Under the pieces are notes generated by a model, which saw nothing but the letters and a program-made list of their open reading frames with translations, searched no databases and was not told the origin of the DNA. 64,000 bases of DNA, taken from contig NC_064770.1 in the NCBI RefSeq assembly GCF_011397635.1, positions 33,876,598-33,940,597 on the forward strand, written 5' to 3'. Shown piece after piece: positions 12,951 through 24,572 of this stretch. Positions within the stretch are counted from its first letter, which is position 1; every line of letters starts with the position of its first letter. Made by a program: the position numbers and the translations under genes. The stretch is from Epinephelus fuscoguttatus (lineage: Eukaryota > Chordata > Actinopteri > Perciformes > Serranidae).

Positions 12951-13863
12951 CATGTCCACATTTTTAATTTGCATTCCACCAGTTTAGAGACAAATTTAGT
13001 CAGTGAATGCAACCTATTTTAATTCATGAAATATGTTAGAAGCATAGTAAAATAGCATAGTAGCAAAGCAATGTTTCCAGTGCTATTAAAGGTCACTTCC
13101 ACTTGGATGTGACAGTCTGATTGTAGACAGTAAGCCGACCATGATGCACTAACTGTCTGCAGGAGTGTCGCCATTATCACATGTGATCTGGTTCAATTAC
13201 AGCTGGAGGCCTCTGTTGGATGTCACTTCTCCTCACTGTCACTCCAACTGTCAGCTATCGAGTAAAAATGCCCAAAACAAGAATCTAACTAAAAAAAGCA
13301 AGTAAGCAAGAAAGTCTACAAGATGAGCAGAGTGCACAAAGACTCTAATGATGTGATGAAACCATGAGTGAGGAGTGTTTCAGTGTTGTTGCATCAGCTG
13401 CAGGCTTCTGTATTGTGACTGCACTGTGAAACAGCAGCACACACACAGTCTGCTGACTTAATACAGCTCGCTAGTTTTGGCCACTTATACCACATTTTGA
13501 GTCATCGGAGGAGACGGACCACCGGCTCAAACTTGCAACAGGTTTAATTTGAACGTACAACCATGGTCACCTTTACTACAGTAATCAGTACAATGAGTGT
13601 GTTTACATGGACATGAATTAAGCGTTTATGATTGGGTGTTTGGAGTACCCTGTTTATGTGTTTATGCGTGTAAACACCATATTCCGTTACTGAGAAACCT
13701 GAACATGCTAGCTGGAGTACTCTGAAAGAAACTGGGATGTACAAATTAGTTAATTCATTAGGCAGCAGAATGGCCACTGCTTGGATTATTATCACCAGTG
13801 ATGTTGTGAGTGGTCCAGGTGAAGGTAATTTATGCCTCCTAACATACTGTTCGTAGTTTAATC

Positions 13864-15774
13864 CAGTGGTTCTCAGCCTTTTTTGTGTCAAGGGCCCATT
13901 AAACTGATAAAAAAAATAGGTCATGGGCCCCCATTTGATATGATTTCACTTCAGGGACCTCTTTCTGAAAATATTTTTGGTAGTTAGATATGATTAAGAG
14001 CAGAATTTCTCCTGTTGTCATCTACAGTTGATGAGATAATACCCTCCTGAGACCCTGCGTCCTCTTATGAGGGCATCACATTTTGGGTTTACTTGATCCT
14101 TTACTTCATTTGACGTAACTTGACCTGTCGTCCTTGTCCGTGGACACTTTTTTGTGCCAACTAGTGCTAGTGAGAGCACAATACAATACTCCATGTAAAA
14201 ACAAAATGGCAGCCATCTTTGCCAAGTCAGTCTGCAGCTGATCCCGACACAAAAGTGGACGGGGTAAAACCCTGATCAGATTATATGGTTGAAACTTGTT
14301 TACGTCTTATTAATAATGTTTATAGTTATGGCAACAAATTTGACCATTTGAAGGGGCTTTGAATTTGATCTTAGCAACAGTAACAAGCTAAGACACTGTT
14401 AATTAGGAAGTACTCCTTTAAAGACATTAGGACTTAGGCTGAATTTATACATCTGCGTTGAATCGACACCGTAGCTACGGCGTAGGCTCCATGTTGACGT
14501 AGACCCTACCCCGTAACCTGACTTGCAGACCTTCAGCTTCATATGAGCAGAGGAAATCTCCACTCATCGCTAGGCTAATTTATACAATGTAAAATGCCAT
14601 AGGCTTGTGCTAATAACGTTAGCATGTTGGATTTGTTTGGAAAACGTGTTTATATAAGACAGTTGTTTTGTTGGTGAACCTTGTGAGTTGTAATGGAGCC
14701 AAACTATGTGCCGTTACCTTTGTTAAATGTTGCTGTTGTCCCTGGTTTTATACGAGAATAGGGAAAGATAGCTAGCTACTAGGTTAATTTATACAACGTA
14801 AAATGCCATAGGTTTGTGCTAATAACGTTAGCATGTTATATTTGTTTGGAAAATCTGTTGAGTATAAGACAGTTGTTTTGTGAGTGAACCTTGTGAGTTG
14901 TAATGGAGCTCAATTATGTACTGCTACCTTTGTTAAATGTTGCTGTTGTTCCTGGTTTTATACGAGAAGAGGAAAAGATAGCTAGCTGCTAGGCTAATTA
15001 ATACAATGTAAAGTGCCATAGGCTTGTGCTAATAATGTTAGCATGTTGGATTTGTTTGGAAAACGTGTTTATATAAGACAGTTGTTTTGTTGGTGAACCT
15101 TGTGAGTTGTAATGGAGCTAAATTATGTACTGCTACCTTTGTGAAATGTTGCTGTTCAGACTGGTTTTGTATGAGAAGAGGAAAAGGTCGCTAGCTGCTA
15201 GGCTAATTTATACAATGTAAAATGCCATAGGCTTGTGCTAAAACATTAGCATGTTGTATTTGTGGGGAAAATGTGTCCAGATAAAGACAAGTGTTTGTCT
15301 GTGAATGCTGCGAGTTATAGTGAAGCTGATTTGTGTACTTGTGTTTGAAATTGTCTCTATTAAGCCATGTTTAATGTGTGTTTAATGTGTTTTTAACGTG
15401 TGTTTAATGTGTGTTTTGAATCAACTAAACTTTACAGCACTTCACAGAAACCTCCACCGCCGACTAGTGTTTTAGAGGTGTAACTGCAGAGTGACACAGA
15501 CACACCAACGCACAAGTTTGAATGCTCACATTCAACATATCGTATCTTACATATCGTTGACAATATTCAGGTTTTTTTTTTTTATATAATTACTGGCTCC
15601 TACTGATCCCAAATAGCTGAAATAATTTAAAATGCATACCAACCAAACGTTTGGGTCTCAGGAGGAGGATAATGGAGGAAGTGGAATCTATGATCAGAAT
15701 ATTCACTCTCACACACTGGGCTCACTTTCATAGTGAATTACAAGAGCCCGCAGACTCCTGATTGAGAACCACTG
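13864..15774. mobile_element. Non-autonomous hAT element carrying a 210-bp minisatellite
   Basis: The ends are CAGTGGTTCTCAGCC and TTGAGAACCACTG, which are hAT/Charlie-style terminal inverted repeats. The flanking octamers GTTTAATC and GTTTAAAT match at six of eight positions, as expected for an old 8-bp target duplication. No transposase ORF remains. The interior holds four tandem units of about 210 bp. It sits in the long tef intron, between the two first exons. Confidence 0.75.
14540..15340. repeat. Tandem repeat, about four units of roughly 210 bp
   Basis: The phrase GCCATAGG.TTGTGCTAA recurs near 14596, 14804, 15014 and 15223, so the period is 209-210 bp. Each unit also holds GAACCTTGTGAGTTG-like text and a TAGCTAGCT cluster. 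The last unit is diverged and truncated. Confidence 0.9.
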
Positions 15775-15955
15775 GTTTAAATTGCATAGGTTAGTGTGTG
15801 GATCATATGCTTAGCAGAATAAATCCAACAGTACATTTCCCATTTCCATAAGCAACATCAAATTGCACGTACAACACTTTACAGTATATGAAAACAGCTG
15901 CAGCAAGTTTCAAGGCTGTCTGTCGGCTTTATAAATCACGAGACAATATTCTTAC

Positions 15956-16061
15956 CGGTGTCATCAAAGGCAGGGAAGGAGAAGGGATAGTCAGCCAGGG
16001 ACTTGAGGAGATCAGGAACATCGCTCCTATCTCCAAAGAAGATTTGGTTAGCAGTTGACAT
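15956..16061 (-). CDS. tef: Alternative first coding exon of tef (short N-terminus isoform)
   Basis: On the minus strand an ATG at 16061 opens 35 codons plus one base, ending at a GTAAG donor at 15955. The phase (1) equals that of the 9353-9224 exon, so it splices equally well into 8505-7939 and gives a 368-residue protein. The peptide contains SDVPDLLKSLADYPFSFP, resembling the alternative mammalian TEF N-terminus (MPEVLKSLLEHSLPWP). The joined sequence then reads TEIEKEKL, against TDKEKL in the mammalian form. A GC-rich promoter-like segment lies just upstream. The intron to exon 2 would be about 7.4 kb and skips the other first exon. Confidence 0.85.
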
Positions 16062-16199
16062 GATGACCGACCCGTGAAGAATCTAGTGATGTCTGACAGA
16101 GAAACGCTCAAACTGTGACTCAGCACCTGACTTCAGTCACTTCTAACCAACTTTGCAGCAACTCACATCACGGGGACGTCTCCATGTGTCCAAACAACT

Positions 16200-16450
16200 T
16201 GTATTCTAATGAGGAAGCGGAGCCACGCCCCTCGGATGATGCTGATTTGACGAGCGCTGGGCACGCGCCTGTCAGTCACGCCGCTGAGCCAATGAGTAGC
16301 AGGGGGCGGGCTCTGAAGGTGAGAACAACAACAACCCTGTTGAGCTGAGCACATTTCTCTCCACGCACGGCAGCACGTGCAGGGGAGAGAAGGCTCGAGG
16401 ACAGGAACCCGGAAGCTCTCCGCGCCATCTTGTGACGTGTTTGAGTACTG
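16200..16450 (-). promoter_or_regulatory. GC-rich promoter candidate for the tef alternative first exon
   Basis: This segment upstream of the 16061 start is markedly GC-rich next to AT-rich flanks. It contains a CCAAT box (about 16288-16292), a GC box (GGGGGCGGGC, 16302-16311), a CACGTG E-box (16374-16379) and a YY1-like CGCCATCTTG near 16423. No TATA box is evident. The promoter role is inferred from these motifs and from its position. Confidence 0.55.
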
Positions 16451-17836
16451 CAGTAAAAAGGGAAGGCTCAAACTACATGTGAAATGAACTGTTTGTTTGT
16501 TTGTTTGTTTTTTTCTATTGTCATTCTTACTTCATTTATTATATTTTAAAAATCTGTTTACTGATATTAAATTATTTAATTTTCAGCTTTTGTAGAATGG
16601 CACTCATCTTTGTACATTGTATTGTTAGATAAAGTATTAAAAAAAAACATGGCTGATATTACAATGAAAATGTATTTACTTAAAGCATAGGAGGAAGTGT
16701 TAGCAGCAATATTGCTATGTTTACAGGTCTAAACAAACAGTTTACACTTTTCTATCTGCCGGAGTTGTTACAGTTTTGTATTTTCTATACAAGTTTTTTT
16801 TTTTATTATTTTTTAATTTTGTTTTTAGTTTTTAATTAATTTTCAGTTAGTTTCCAGAGAGAGTTTGCTGGTTTAATTACATTAATTCAAATTAAATCTA
16901 TTTTATTTTATTTTATTTAGTTGTTTAGAAATACTTTAGGTTTTTTTGTTTGTTTGTTTTTTTAAATGGGGGATATTTATCATATTGGCAACCCAGTCTA
17001 AAAGCATAATGCACCAATGCCTTGCACACTCATCATGCTTTTTATGTTGACAAAATTGACCAAATTGACATATAGGGGGTTTGCATGTCCCCGAGGGTCT
17101 CCCAAGGGAAAATGGTCCCAGGGGAGGGGCAAGACTATGTTGATTCAAAAAGACCACAATGAAATGGCACATTCGGGGACAGAGTACCTCACCCAGTATA
17201 TGGACATTAGGGCCCACCTCTAGAGCCAGACCTGGGCGAGGGGGACTTGCCAGCGAGCATCTGGTGGCCAGGCCTTGGGCCATGGGGTCTGGTTTGGCTC
17301 AGCTCAAATGAATAACATGGAGCCGCCACTCTATGAGCCCACCGCCTGCAGGAAGTAGCATCTGAGCTGGGTGCATTTATGTGCCGAGCATGCTGACCCC
17401 TGGTGTCACAGCATAGGCCTAAATTTGTTTCCTTCTTAAGTTAGACTAATAGCAAATCTAATCCCACTGTGTAGGATTTAAGGGCATCTATTGGCTGAAA
17501 TGGTACATAATAGTCATAACTAACTGGTGGACTGGTGGACAAACCAAAGTCTGGCTCAAGATAGTGACAATCGCATTTTCGTTTCGGCCACCTTAGCTCT
17601 CCTCACCCTTAGCACACGAGAGAAGCTTCAGTTCTGCAACCTCACTGCTAGATGCCGCTAAATCCTACAAACTGGACCTTTAAATCTCAAAATAATAATT
17701 TGGCTAATGTAGCAACACCCGTCTCTGACAATAAACATATTATAAACAGAATGCTCCACATAAAAACCCACAAAGTCAAACACACCAACAAATCCACATT
17801 ACATCTTTGCTTGAGTACAAACTGATCGTGACAATT
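16450..17836. other. Spacer between zc3h7b and tef
   Basis: This is an AT-rich tandem-gene spacer. It includes a probable L2-type fragment at about 17080-17345 and a short MITE at 17464-17682. No coding exon is recognised. Confidence 0.55.
17464..17682. mobile_element. MITE of the CCAGTGTGTAGGATTTAG family, copy 1
   Basis: It starts CACTGTGTAGGATTTA and ends TAAATCCTACAAACTGGACC, an imperfect terminal inverted repeat. The internal phrase GAGAAGCTTCAGTTCTG is shared with the copy at 52370-52573. Confidence 0.7.
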
Positions 17837-18419
17837 TTTATTGAGACTTTGAGAAATCATTTGTGAGGATTATTTCAATTCACAGTAAAAGGCCTTGAAC
17901 CCACTCTCTCTTAGTGAACTATGGAATGAAAGCTGTAAATATTACTCCCCGCTCAAACAGGACTCAAACAGAGGAGAAAAGAGTAAAACTAAAATTTAAC
18001 AAACATTTTTCAAAAGGCTGAATGCATGGTTACATATGAACTTTTTAAGAATACCCTGTGGTGAACGGTGTGTGTGTGTATCTGCTGTGGCACCAACATG
18101 AGCCTTAGATTCACAACACTAAGAAACTTTCTTTACCGATGTCTCAGCAGAACAGCCATGAGCAATACAAGTCGGTCTGAAAATGTTCCATACTGTAACA
18201 AGAAATACACACAATTACCAGTTTAAAGTAAAGAGTATATGGCATGTCAGGGAATGCAAATAATAAATGTGCTTTGTGTCTTATTCCAAGTGATTTTGGC
18301 AGGAAAATTGGAACTGCTAGTTTCATCACATCACCTGCTGAACTTTGGTCCTGATTTTAAAAATAAACTTAAATGCTAGTTTGGCAGTTATCAGCTTGTT
18401 AAGTTAAAAAAACATCTCC
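17820..18419 (-). other. zc3h7b: Probable zc3h7b 3' UTR
   Basis: It directly follows the stop codon. A minus-strand AATAAA lies at 17842-17837 with a TG-containing stretch beyond it, giving a UTR of about 600 nt. This is motif-based only. Confidence 0.55.
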
Positions 18420-21400
18420 TCAGCCCTGAAGTAGAAAGTTGTACTTCCCAAAGTCAAACTCATCAGGCATGATAAGCACGTCTTCTCTGGCTTTGGCCAA
18501 CTTCCGCCGCAGCAGATCTCGTCTCTCTGTCCACTCCTGCAGCTCCTCTACGCTGTGGGCGAAGTCGCAGCTCACACCATCGGGACAGCCACCATCCAAC
18601 CTGTCAAATATTAACATCATCAACACTGACATGCTGAAAAGATCAGTAAGATAGAAATTCAGAGGGTGTTAAGTGTATCTTTGGGTTTCTCAGATACTCA
18701 AACCAGTTGCCTTTAGCTGTGAATTATTTTTTTTACACGAACTGAACCCCAAAACTGATCCAGGTAAAGGTCTTACTTGGGGCAGAGTTCAAAGCACGGG
18801 CCAGGGAATCGGTAGCTCCACGTCAGAGCTTCATCTTCTCCCTCACAGCTGAACACTCGGTCCTTGTGCTTCTCAGTGGAGATGTGCTGCTGCCACTGCC
18901 GCTCGCTGTTACTGTGCTTACCACACAGACGGCAGTGGAAGCCACTCTGAAATACAAAGAGGAAGCAACAGCGTCATTGTCTCCTTTCAGATGCACAGTC
19001 AGGAAGCACGACGTGTACGTTTCAGTGTAACTGCTTCTGGTCTTTGAAAACAAACGTGTACCCACCATTGGCTCAGCATAGTCAGTTGGCATGACGATGT
19101 ATTTCTCTTCTGGTACAGGCTGGGTGATCGAGGCTCCGTCTGCTTGGCGGTTTTGGGTGGTTAATGTCAGCCACATGTCGTATATCTGCTGCATTTCACG
19201 CACTGCAGGCATAAAGACAAATATGTTATCACTCTAAGTTGTTATCTATAAAAACAGACTTATTGCTTACGAATATTTTGGAGACAGGAAATTGGTGACA
19301 CAGATGGTGAGGTGGAAGCCTGACTGCAGAAACAGTTTAATATTTTTTGGCACATGCCATTTTTGGCTTTTGTATGTACATTTTTAGTGTGAATCCTACG
19401 CATTGTTTTATAAATGAGACCTCTGGTTTGGTCAAGGAGGAGGAATTTAACTGTCCATCGTGAACCTGACAGTGACCACATTTACGTGCACACTAATATC
19501 CCACAATTATTCCGAACATGACAAAATTCTGAGTCATACAAGCAGCGTATTCCCTTTGGATGTTCAGAATTAAGCCTTATTCAGAACTGTTCCCAAAAAG
19601 ATAAGTGAGATTATTCAGGTTTTAATGGCACTCTGTGGACATGTATGCAGAGCATTCAGAATATGCGTCTCAACTGGGGTTTCTACTGCAGTTTGCTACA
19701 CACAGCCTCCTGCCTGTTTCCAGTGGGATGTCGGGGCTTTGCAGGCAGGTCACTCTGCAGGGTCCTTACAAAGCTGGGGATAGTGGGGCTGGCTAAAAAG
19801 AGTACCGTCGCCGCAGAGAGAGCACCACTACAGTAGGTGGCTCTGGCTGAGGAGGGAAACCCCGTGGTCAATTGGTGCTGGGATGCAAGCCGGGGACTGA
19901 TCACCCCCGTCTGGGTCGCCTGGGTGAGGGTGTCTGATGTTTGAAAAGACCCGAAACACCCGATGATCCCGGGATACATCACTAATGATGCATCCCAGTG
20001 CATCCACAGGATGTATTCTATAAGTAACGGACAGCTCTGTGCGTCATCATGCTTGCGTTGGGCAGAAAAAAAACACTTTTCTGGTAGGGAAGGAAGAATC
20101 CACCTACTTTTAAACATTATTAAAGACTTGAATACCAAGAAGTTTTTTTTTATATGAGCAAATATTGCAATGCTGAACTTTTCAGGAAGGTGGTTGCAGG
20201 ATTAAACGCAGTAGAGTGTGTTTGCACAGTGGAACAACTCTGCCACCAGTGGAAATCCTATTTTTACGCAAAGAAGCAAAATGACAAGCCGCTCCTCTTC
20301 CAACATTTTGACGTCATAAATGACATGTTAACGGGAGTGTGTGCTGCTCCGTGTAAACAGGAGTATTAGTGGAACATTTATTTTCATTCGAAATGTAAAC
20401 AGCTTAGAGGTTATACTGTCTTTTTCAGAATAAGGGCAAACATATGAATATTTTGTGCATTTATATGTAGTCAGTGTTGAAGGAGTCAGTGGAGTGCTCT
20501 TTTAAAAACACTATTCTAATAACTCACAGTCATTATTCTTCATATACATCCACATGTCTCTCTCCTCCGGGCTGTGAGCGAAGGTGCAGTTTCCAGAGTA
20601 GTTACATTTTCTTTTCTCCAAAATTTGGGTACATATCTGCCAGGAGAAAACGTGCAGCTGTTAACACACATCACAATATATTGTACAAACCTTTAACAAA
20701 CACCACGACATCAGGCAAACTTACAAATGTCATCTTAAAGCACCAGGTATATAAAATATTGTAAACATAAAAGACAAGCAATGCAAGAAAGACCATCGCT
20801 CATCAGTGTGGGATTGTTGCTTGGTTGAAACTACTTGTATGAAAGTGCATAGGAGCAGAGGAAGACCTACATCATACTGCACAGGGAAGTTCTTGGCATG
20901 TGGCAGCGGTCGAACCTGAACCCATTTACCTCTCTCCAAGGACTTGACCAGCAGCACCCACCTCTCTTTACTCCATCTGAAGGTGACGACACAAGAAGAG
21001 GACAAAAATATGAGGTGGGAAATAAGTGGATTGTTCTGACTCACTGTGATTTACCAGTTGTATATGTGTGCAACATTTAACCTTTCACCTTTTTATCAGA
21101 CAGGCTTGAAGATAAATCTTTGGGTGATGGGGAAACTCTGCTTATATATCATTTTGTACTCACGTGTGTCTGGCCTTTGCATTGCAGTATTTGAGGGTTT
21201 TGTCTGGTTCACTGATCAGGCCGTCCCGCCAGCAATAAGAGCAGGCAAACTTCATGTTCATATTCAGATTCTTCCCACCTCCTCCTCCTCCTCCTCCTCC
21301 TCTTTGTTTGCTCCCACCACCTCCAGAAGACAACTGCTCAACATTAAATGATAAGAAAGATAAGCGTGATAGTCATTTAACAACATTTCTTCTTTATCTT

Positions 21401-24400
21401 TCACTTTTAAGCTCAAAAACAAATCAAAAACCTTTGATAGGCCTTTCCCAAACTGGACACTTCCCACTAAATGAAGCACCCTTCGTTAAAGTGTAGGTCA
21501 GTGTTTCCCAACTGGTCCAGTCACAGGGTCCAGTTATCTCCTCAGCCATTAGTTCAAGGTCCACACAGTTAAAAACATTCAGTATCACACTTGCTTGGAC
21601 ATCACAGCTAGTTTGATGTCTCTGTTAAGTAGCTGTCTGTTAGTCACTCGCTCTACAGCAGGAAACAGCACTTCAAAATAAAAGCTCTGTGCTGGAAATT
21701 CACTTTACTTCAAAATAAAGTGTGGTTTTTACAAACTTTACACATTTGCGAGTCACTTGCGTTCCATTCAGAATGGACCCGTGACCCACTTTTGGACCTC
21801 AACCCACCAGTTGGGAACCACTGTTTTAGCACAAGTTGGCTTTTTATGATTATATTGCACTATTAAGTTCTTTGTTTTCCTCTGAGAACGTCTATTTTTT
21901 GGATTTGGAATCAATAGCTAGCCTAGCGAGGGAGACTCCACCGCTTTTTAGGTTCACCAAACTTAAGGGGAGGGAACCAGGTCATAGTAGCAGCACGGTG
22001 GTGCAGAGGTGCAGAGTTTGCATGTTCTCCCCGTGTCAGCGTGGGTTTCCTCCGGGTGCTCCAGCTTCCTCCCACAGTCCAAAGACATGCAGGTTAATTG
22101 GTGACTCTAAATTGTCCGTAGGTCTGAATGTGAGTGTGAATGGTTGTCTGTCTCTATAGCCCCTTTTACACTGCCAGATTTTCCGCGAATGTTGGGCCGT
22201 TTTGCCGTCAAGCTGCGACACACAGAGCTGGATTGGCGAGTTGATCCAAGTCGCCCAATTTTCCATCTCGTAGGGTAGACATTGGCGGAACCTTCTTGGT
22301 TTAAAAAGACCGAGGCGGCCTTCCGCAATGGGAGGGGCTGTTGAAGACTTGTGGGAGGAGCTGTTGATGACGCCACACATGCGACCCACTGGTGGTGGAT
22401 AAACAGGAAACAGCTGATAGCAGGAATTAGCGAGCAGCTAGTAGCAAGAGGGAAACACAAACCTGACAGACGCTGTAAAGATGAGCAACTGGGGAGACAA
22501 GGAATTGCGCGCCCTCCTTGTTCTCGCAAACGAAGAGGCCATTAACTGTCAGATGACGGGGACGGTGAAGAACAGGTCAACTAATGAGAGAATCGCTGAA
22601 GGACTGACCAGCCGTGGCTTCCCTCCCACATCACTGATTATGTCACACGCTGAGCTACACGTTTTGTTACTTGCTCACGCCCCCCATTGCCCCGAAAAAA
22701 GCACATTCTGTATAAACAAAAGTAGGTAGGCGGCATTTTGCTGCACTCCCCGATTTTGTTTTTATACTGCCAATGCTGAAAAAAGACTGATTGGGCTTTC
22801 CTGCAAATTTGCACAACTCCTATCTAAAAAGGGCTTATGTGTCAGCCCTTTGATTGTCTGGCGACTAGGACCGTAACGGTACATGTATTTGTGTCGAACC
22901 GTTCGGTACGCGACTTTCGGTTCGGCACGACCCTGTACCGAATTACTGGGCGCAGGATATTATTTTATTTTATTTTGTTTTATTTTAATTCCGTTTTTGC
23001 GAGCCGAACCATTTAAAATATCTAGTTCCCCGACGGACATAATTGAGTGACGGATCGAGTCCGACCGTAAATCTCCGCTTTCACTTTGTGCAGCGCATTC
23101 TGGCATTTTGACAACATGGCAAGTGAGCCTGACGAACCTGAAGACCCACCCCCACACCTTAAGTCCTCCGTTTGGGGACACTTTGGTTTCAGGGTAAAAT
23201 ACGAAGATGGAAATAAACAAGTGGACAAGACAAAAGCAGTGTGCCGGCACTGCAGAACAGCGGTCGGGTATGTACTTGGAAACACGTCTAACATGCTAAC
23301 GCATCTAAAGTGACACCACCCGAGTTTAAACGTTAACTGGCACGACTAGAAAAAGCAATCTGGTGCAAACTACGATATCGTCGTCGTTTAAAAAGAAAGA
23401 GCGTTTCCCTGACCATCGCGCTAAAGAAATAACCAACACCATTGGAGTTGAGTAAAATTGTTTAAGCTGCACTTTAGATATAAGCATGTTTTGTTTCCTG
23501 CACTTTAACAAAGTGGGAAAGCTAAGTAAGTTCCTAGTAAAACTGAATCTGAGCAGGCTTTAAAGCTGACCAGCTGCACTATACTTTTTATTGAGTAAAA
23601 CTGTTAAAGCAGAAATTTATATTTCTATTTTTATTCAAACAATGTGAAAAAGCAGGATTTTATATATATTTGTTTCATTCAAAAATTGTGTAAAAAGAGT
23701 TAACTGCTGTGGTGGTATGTTTTAATAAGGTTACCAATAAGTAAAAGATATTTAATAGTTATATTAAAAACGAACCGTGACTTACTTGGTACTGAGGTAC
23801 CAAGATTTTTGTGTACCGTTACACCTCTACTGGTGACCTGTCCAGAATGTACCCCGCCTGTCACCCAATGTCAGCTGGGATAGGTTCCACCACACCCCTG
23901 ACCCCTAACAGGATAAGCGGTTACAGAAAATGAATGGATACATTTTTACCACTGTATAAAGGACGAGCCTACAGCAATGAAAAATTGAAACGTTAAAAAA
24001 TAACTCATTCATTTCCATATAATTCTTAGTAAAAGTCACATAGAGCCACTGAAGAGGGGCTAACAAGCCGTATGCAGCTCCAGAGCCACAGGTTGCGTAC
24101 TCCTGGTTTAGAGTATCAATACAGCAGCCAGCTACAGGACCAACTTCCCTTTCTGCAGTGGAAAAAGGGATTGTCATAACTTTTTGTAACCATGGAGAAA
24201 AACGAGAGTTAGTCTCATTTTATGTTATCCATATGTATTTGTTCCACTTCCCTCAGCGTGAATGTGGAAACGGAGGAGTAAAGGAGGGTAGGGAGAAAGG
24301 CCCATGGGGTCACTGTTGCAACATGCAGGTTAATTACATTTACTACAGTAAGAACAAATGGGAGGTATGCTGGACAAGTCTGGACATTGTCTTGTTTCAA

Positions 24401-24528
24401 TAAAACTATGAAACAAAAAATGCTTTCTTACTCTATTTCCTTTCTGTTTGCTTGAGTTTGCTTGATCCTGTTTGTCTTGATACTTTATGGATATTTTTAC
24501 GATCTCATCTGGGCTGATACCTGAAAAC

Positions 24529-24572
<44 letters not shown>

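Larger units (their letters stand above)
21985..23940 (+). mobile_element. Teleost retroposon interrupted by two DNA transposons
   Basis: The left part runs from GCACGGTGGTGCAG through CAGGTTAATTGGTGACTC to GTCTGTCTCTAT at 22157. A 30-bp middle piece (GTGTCAGCCCTTTGATTG...) lies at 22836-22865. The right part resumes with GTGACCTGTCCAGAATGTAC and ends GGATAAGCGGTTACAG. Together these read as one common fish LINE/SINE tail, split by the elements at 22158-22835 and 22866-23829. Confidence 0.75.

Noticed and set aside
14540-15340. Regular repeats as a CRISPR-like array
   Set aside because: The units are 210-bp head-to-tail copies with no short repeat/unique spacer structure, in a vertebrate intron.
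19683-20138. 151-codon minus-strand ORF as a possible gene
   Set aside because: It lies wholly inside a transposon-like element with inverted ends, and its composition shows no known domain.
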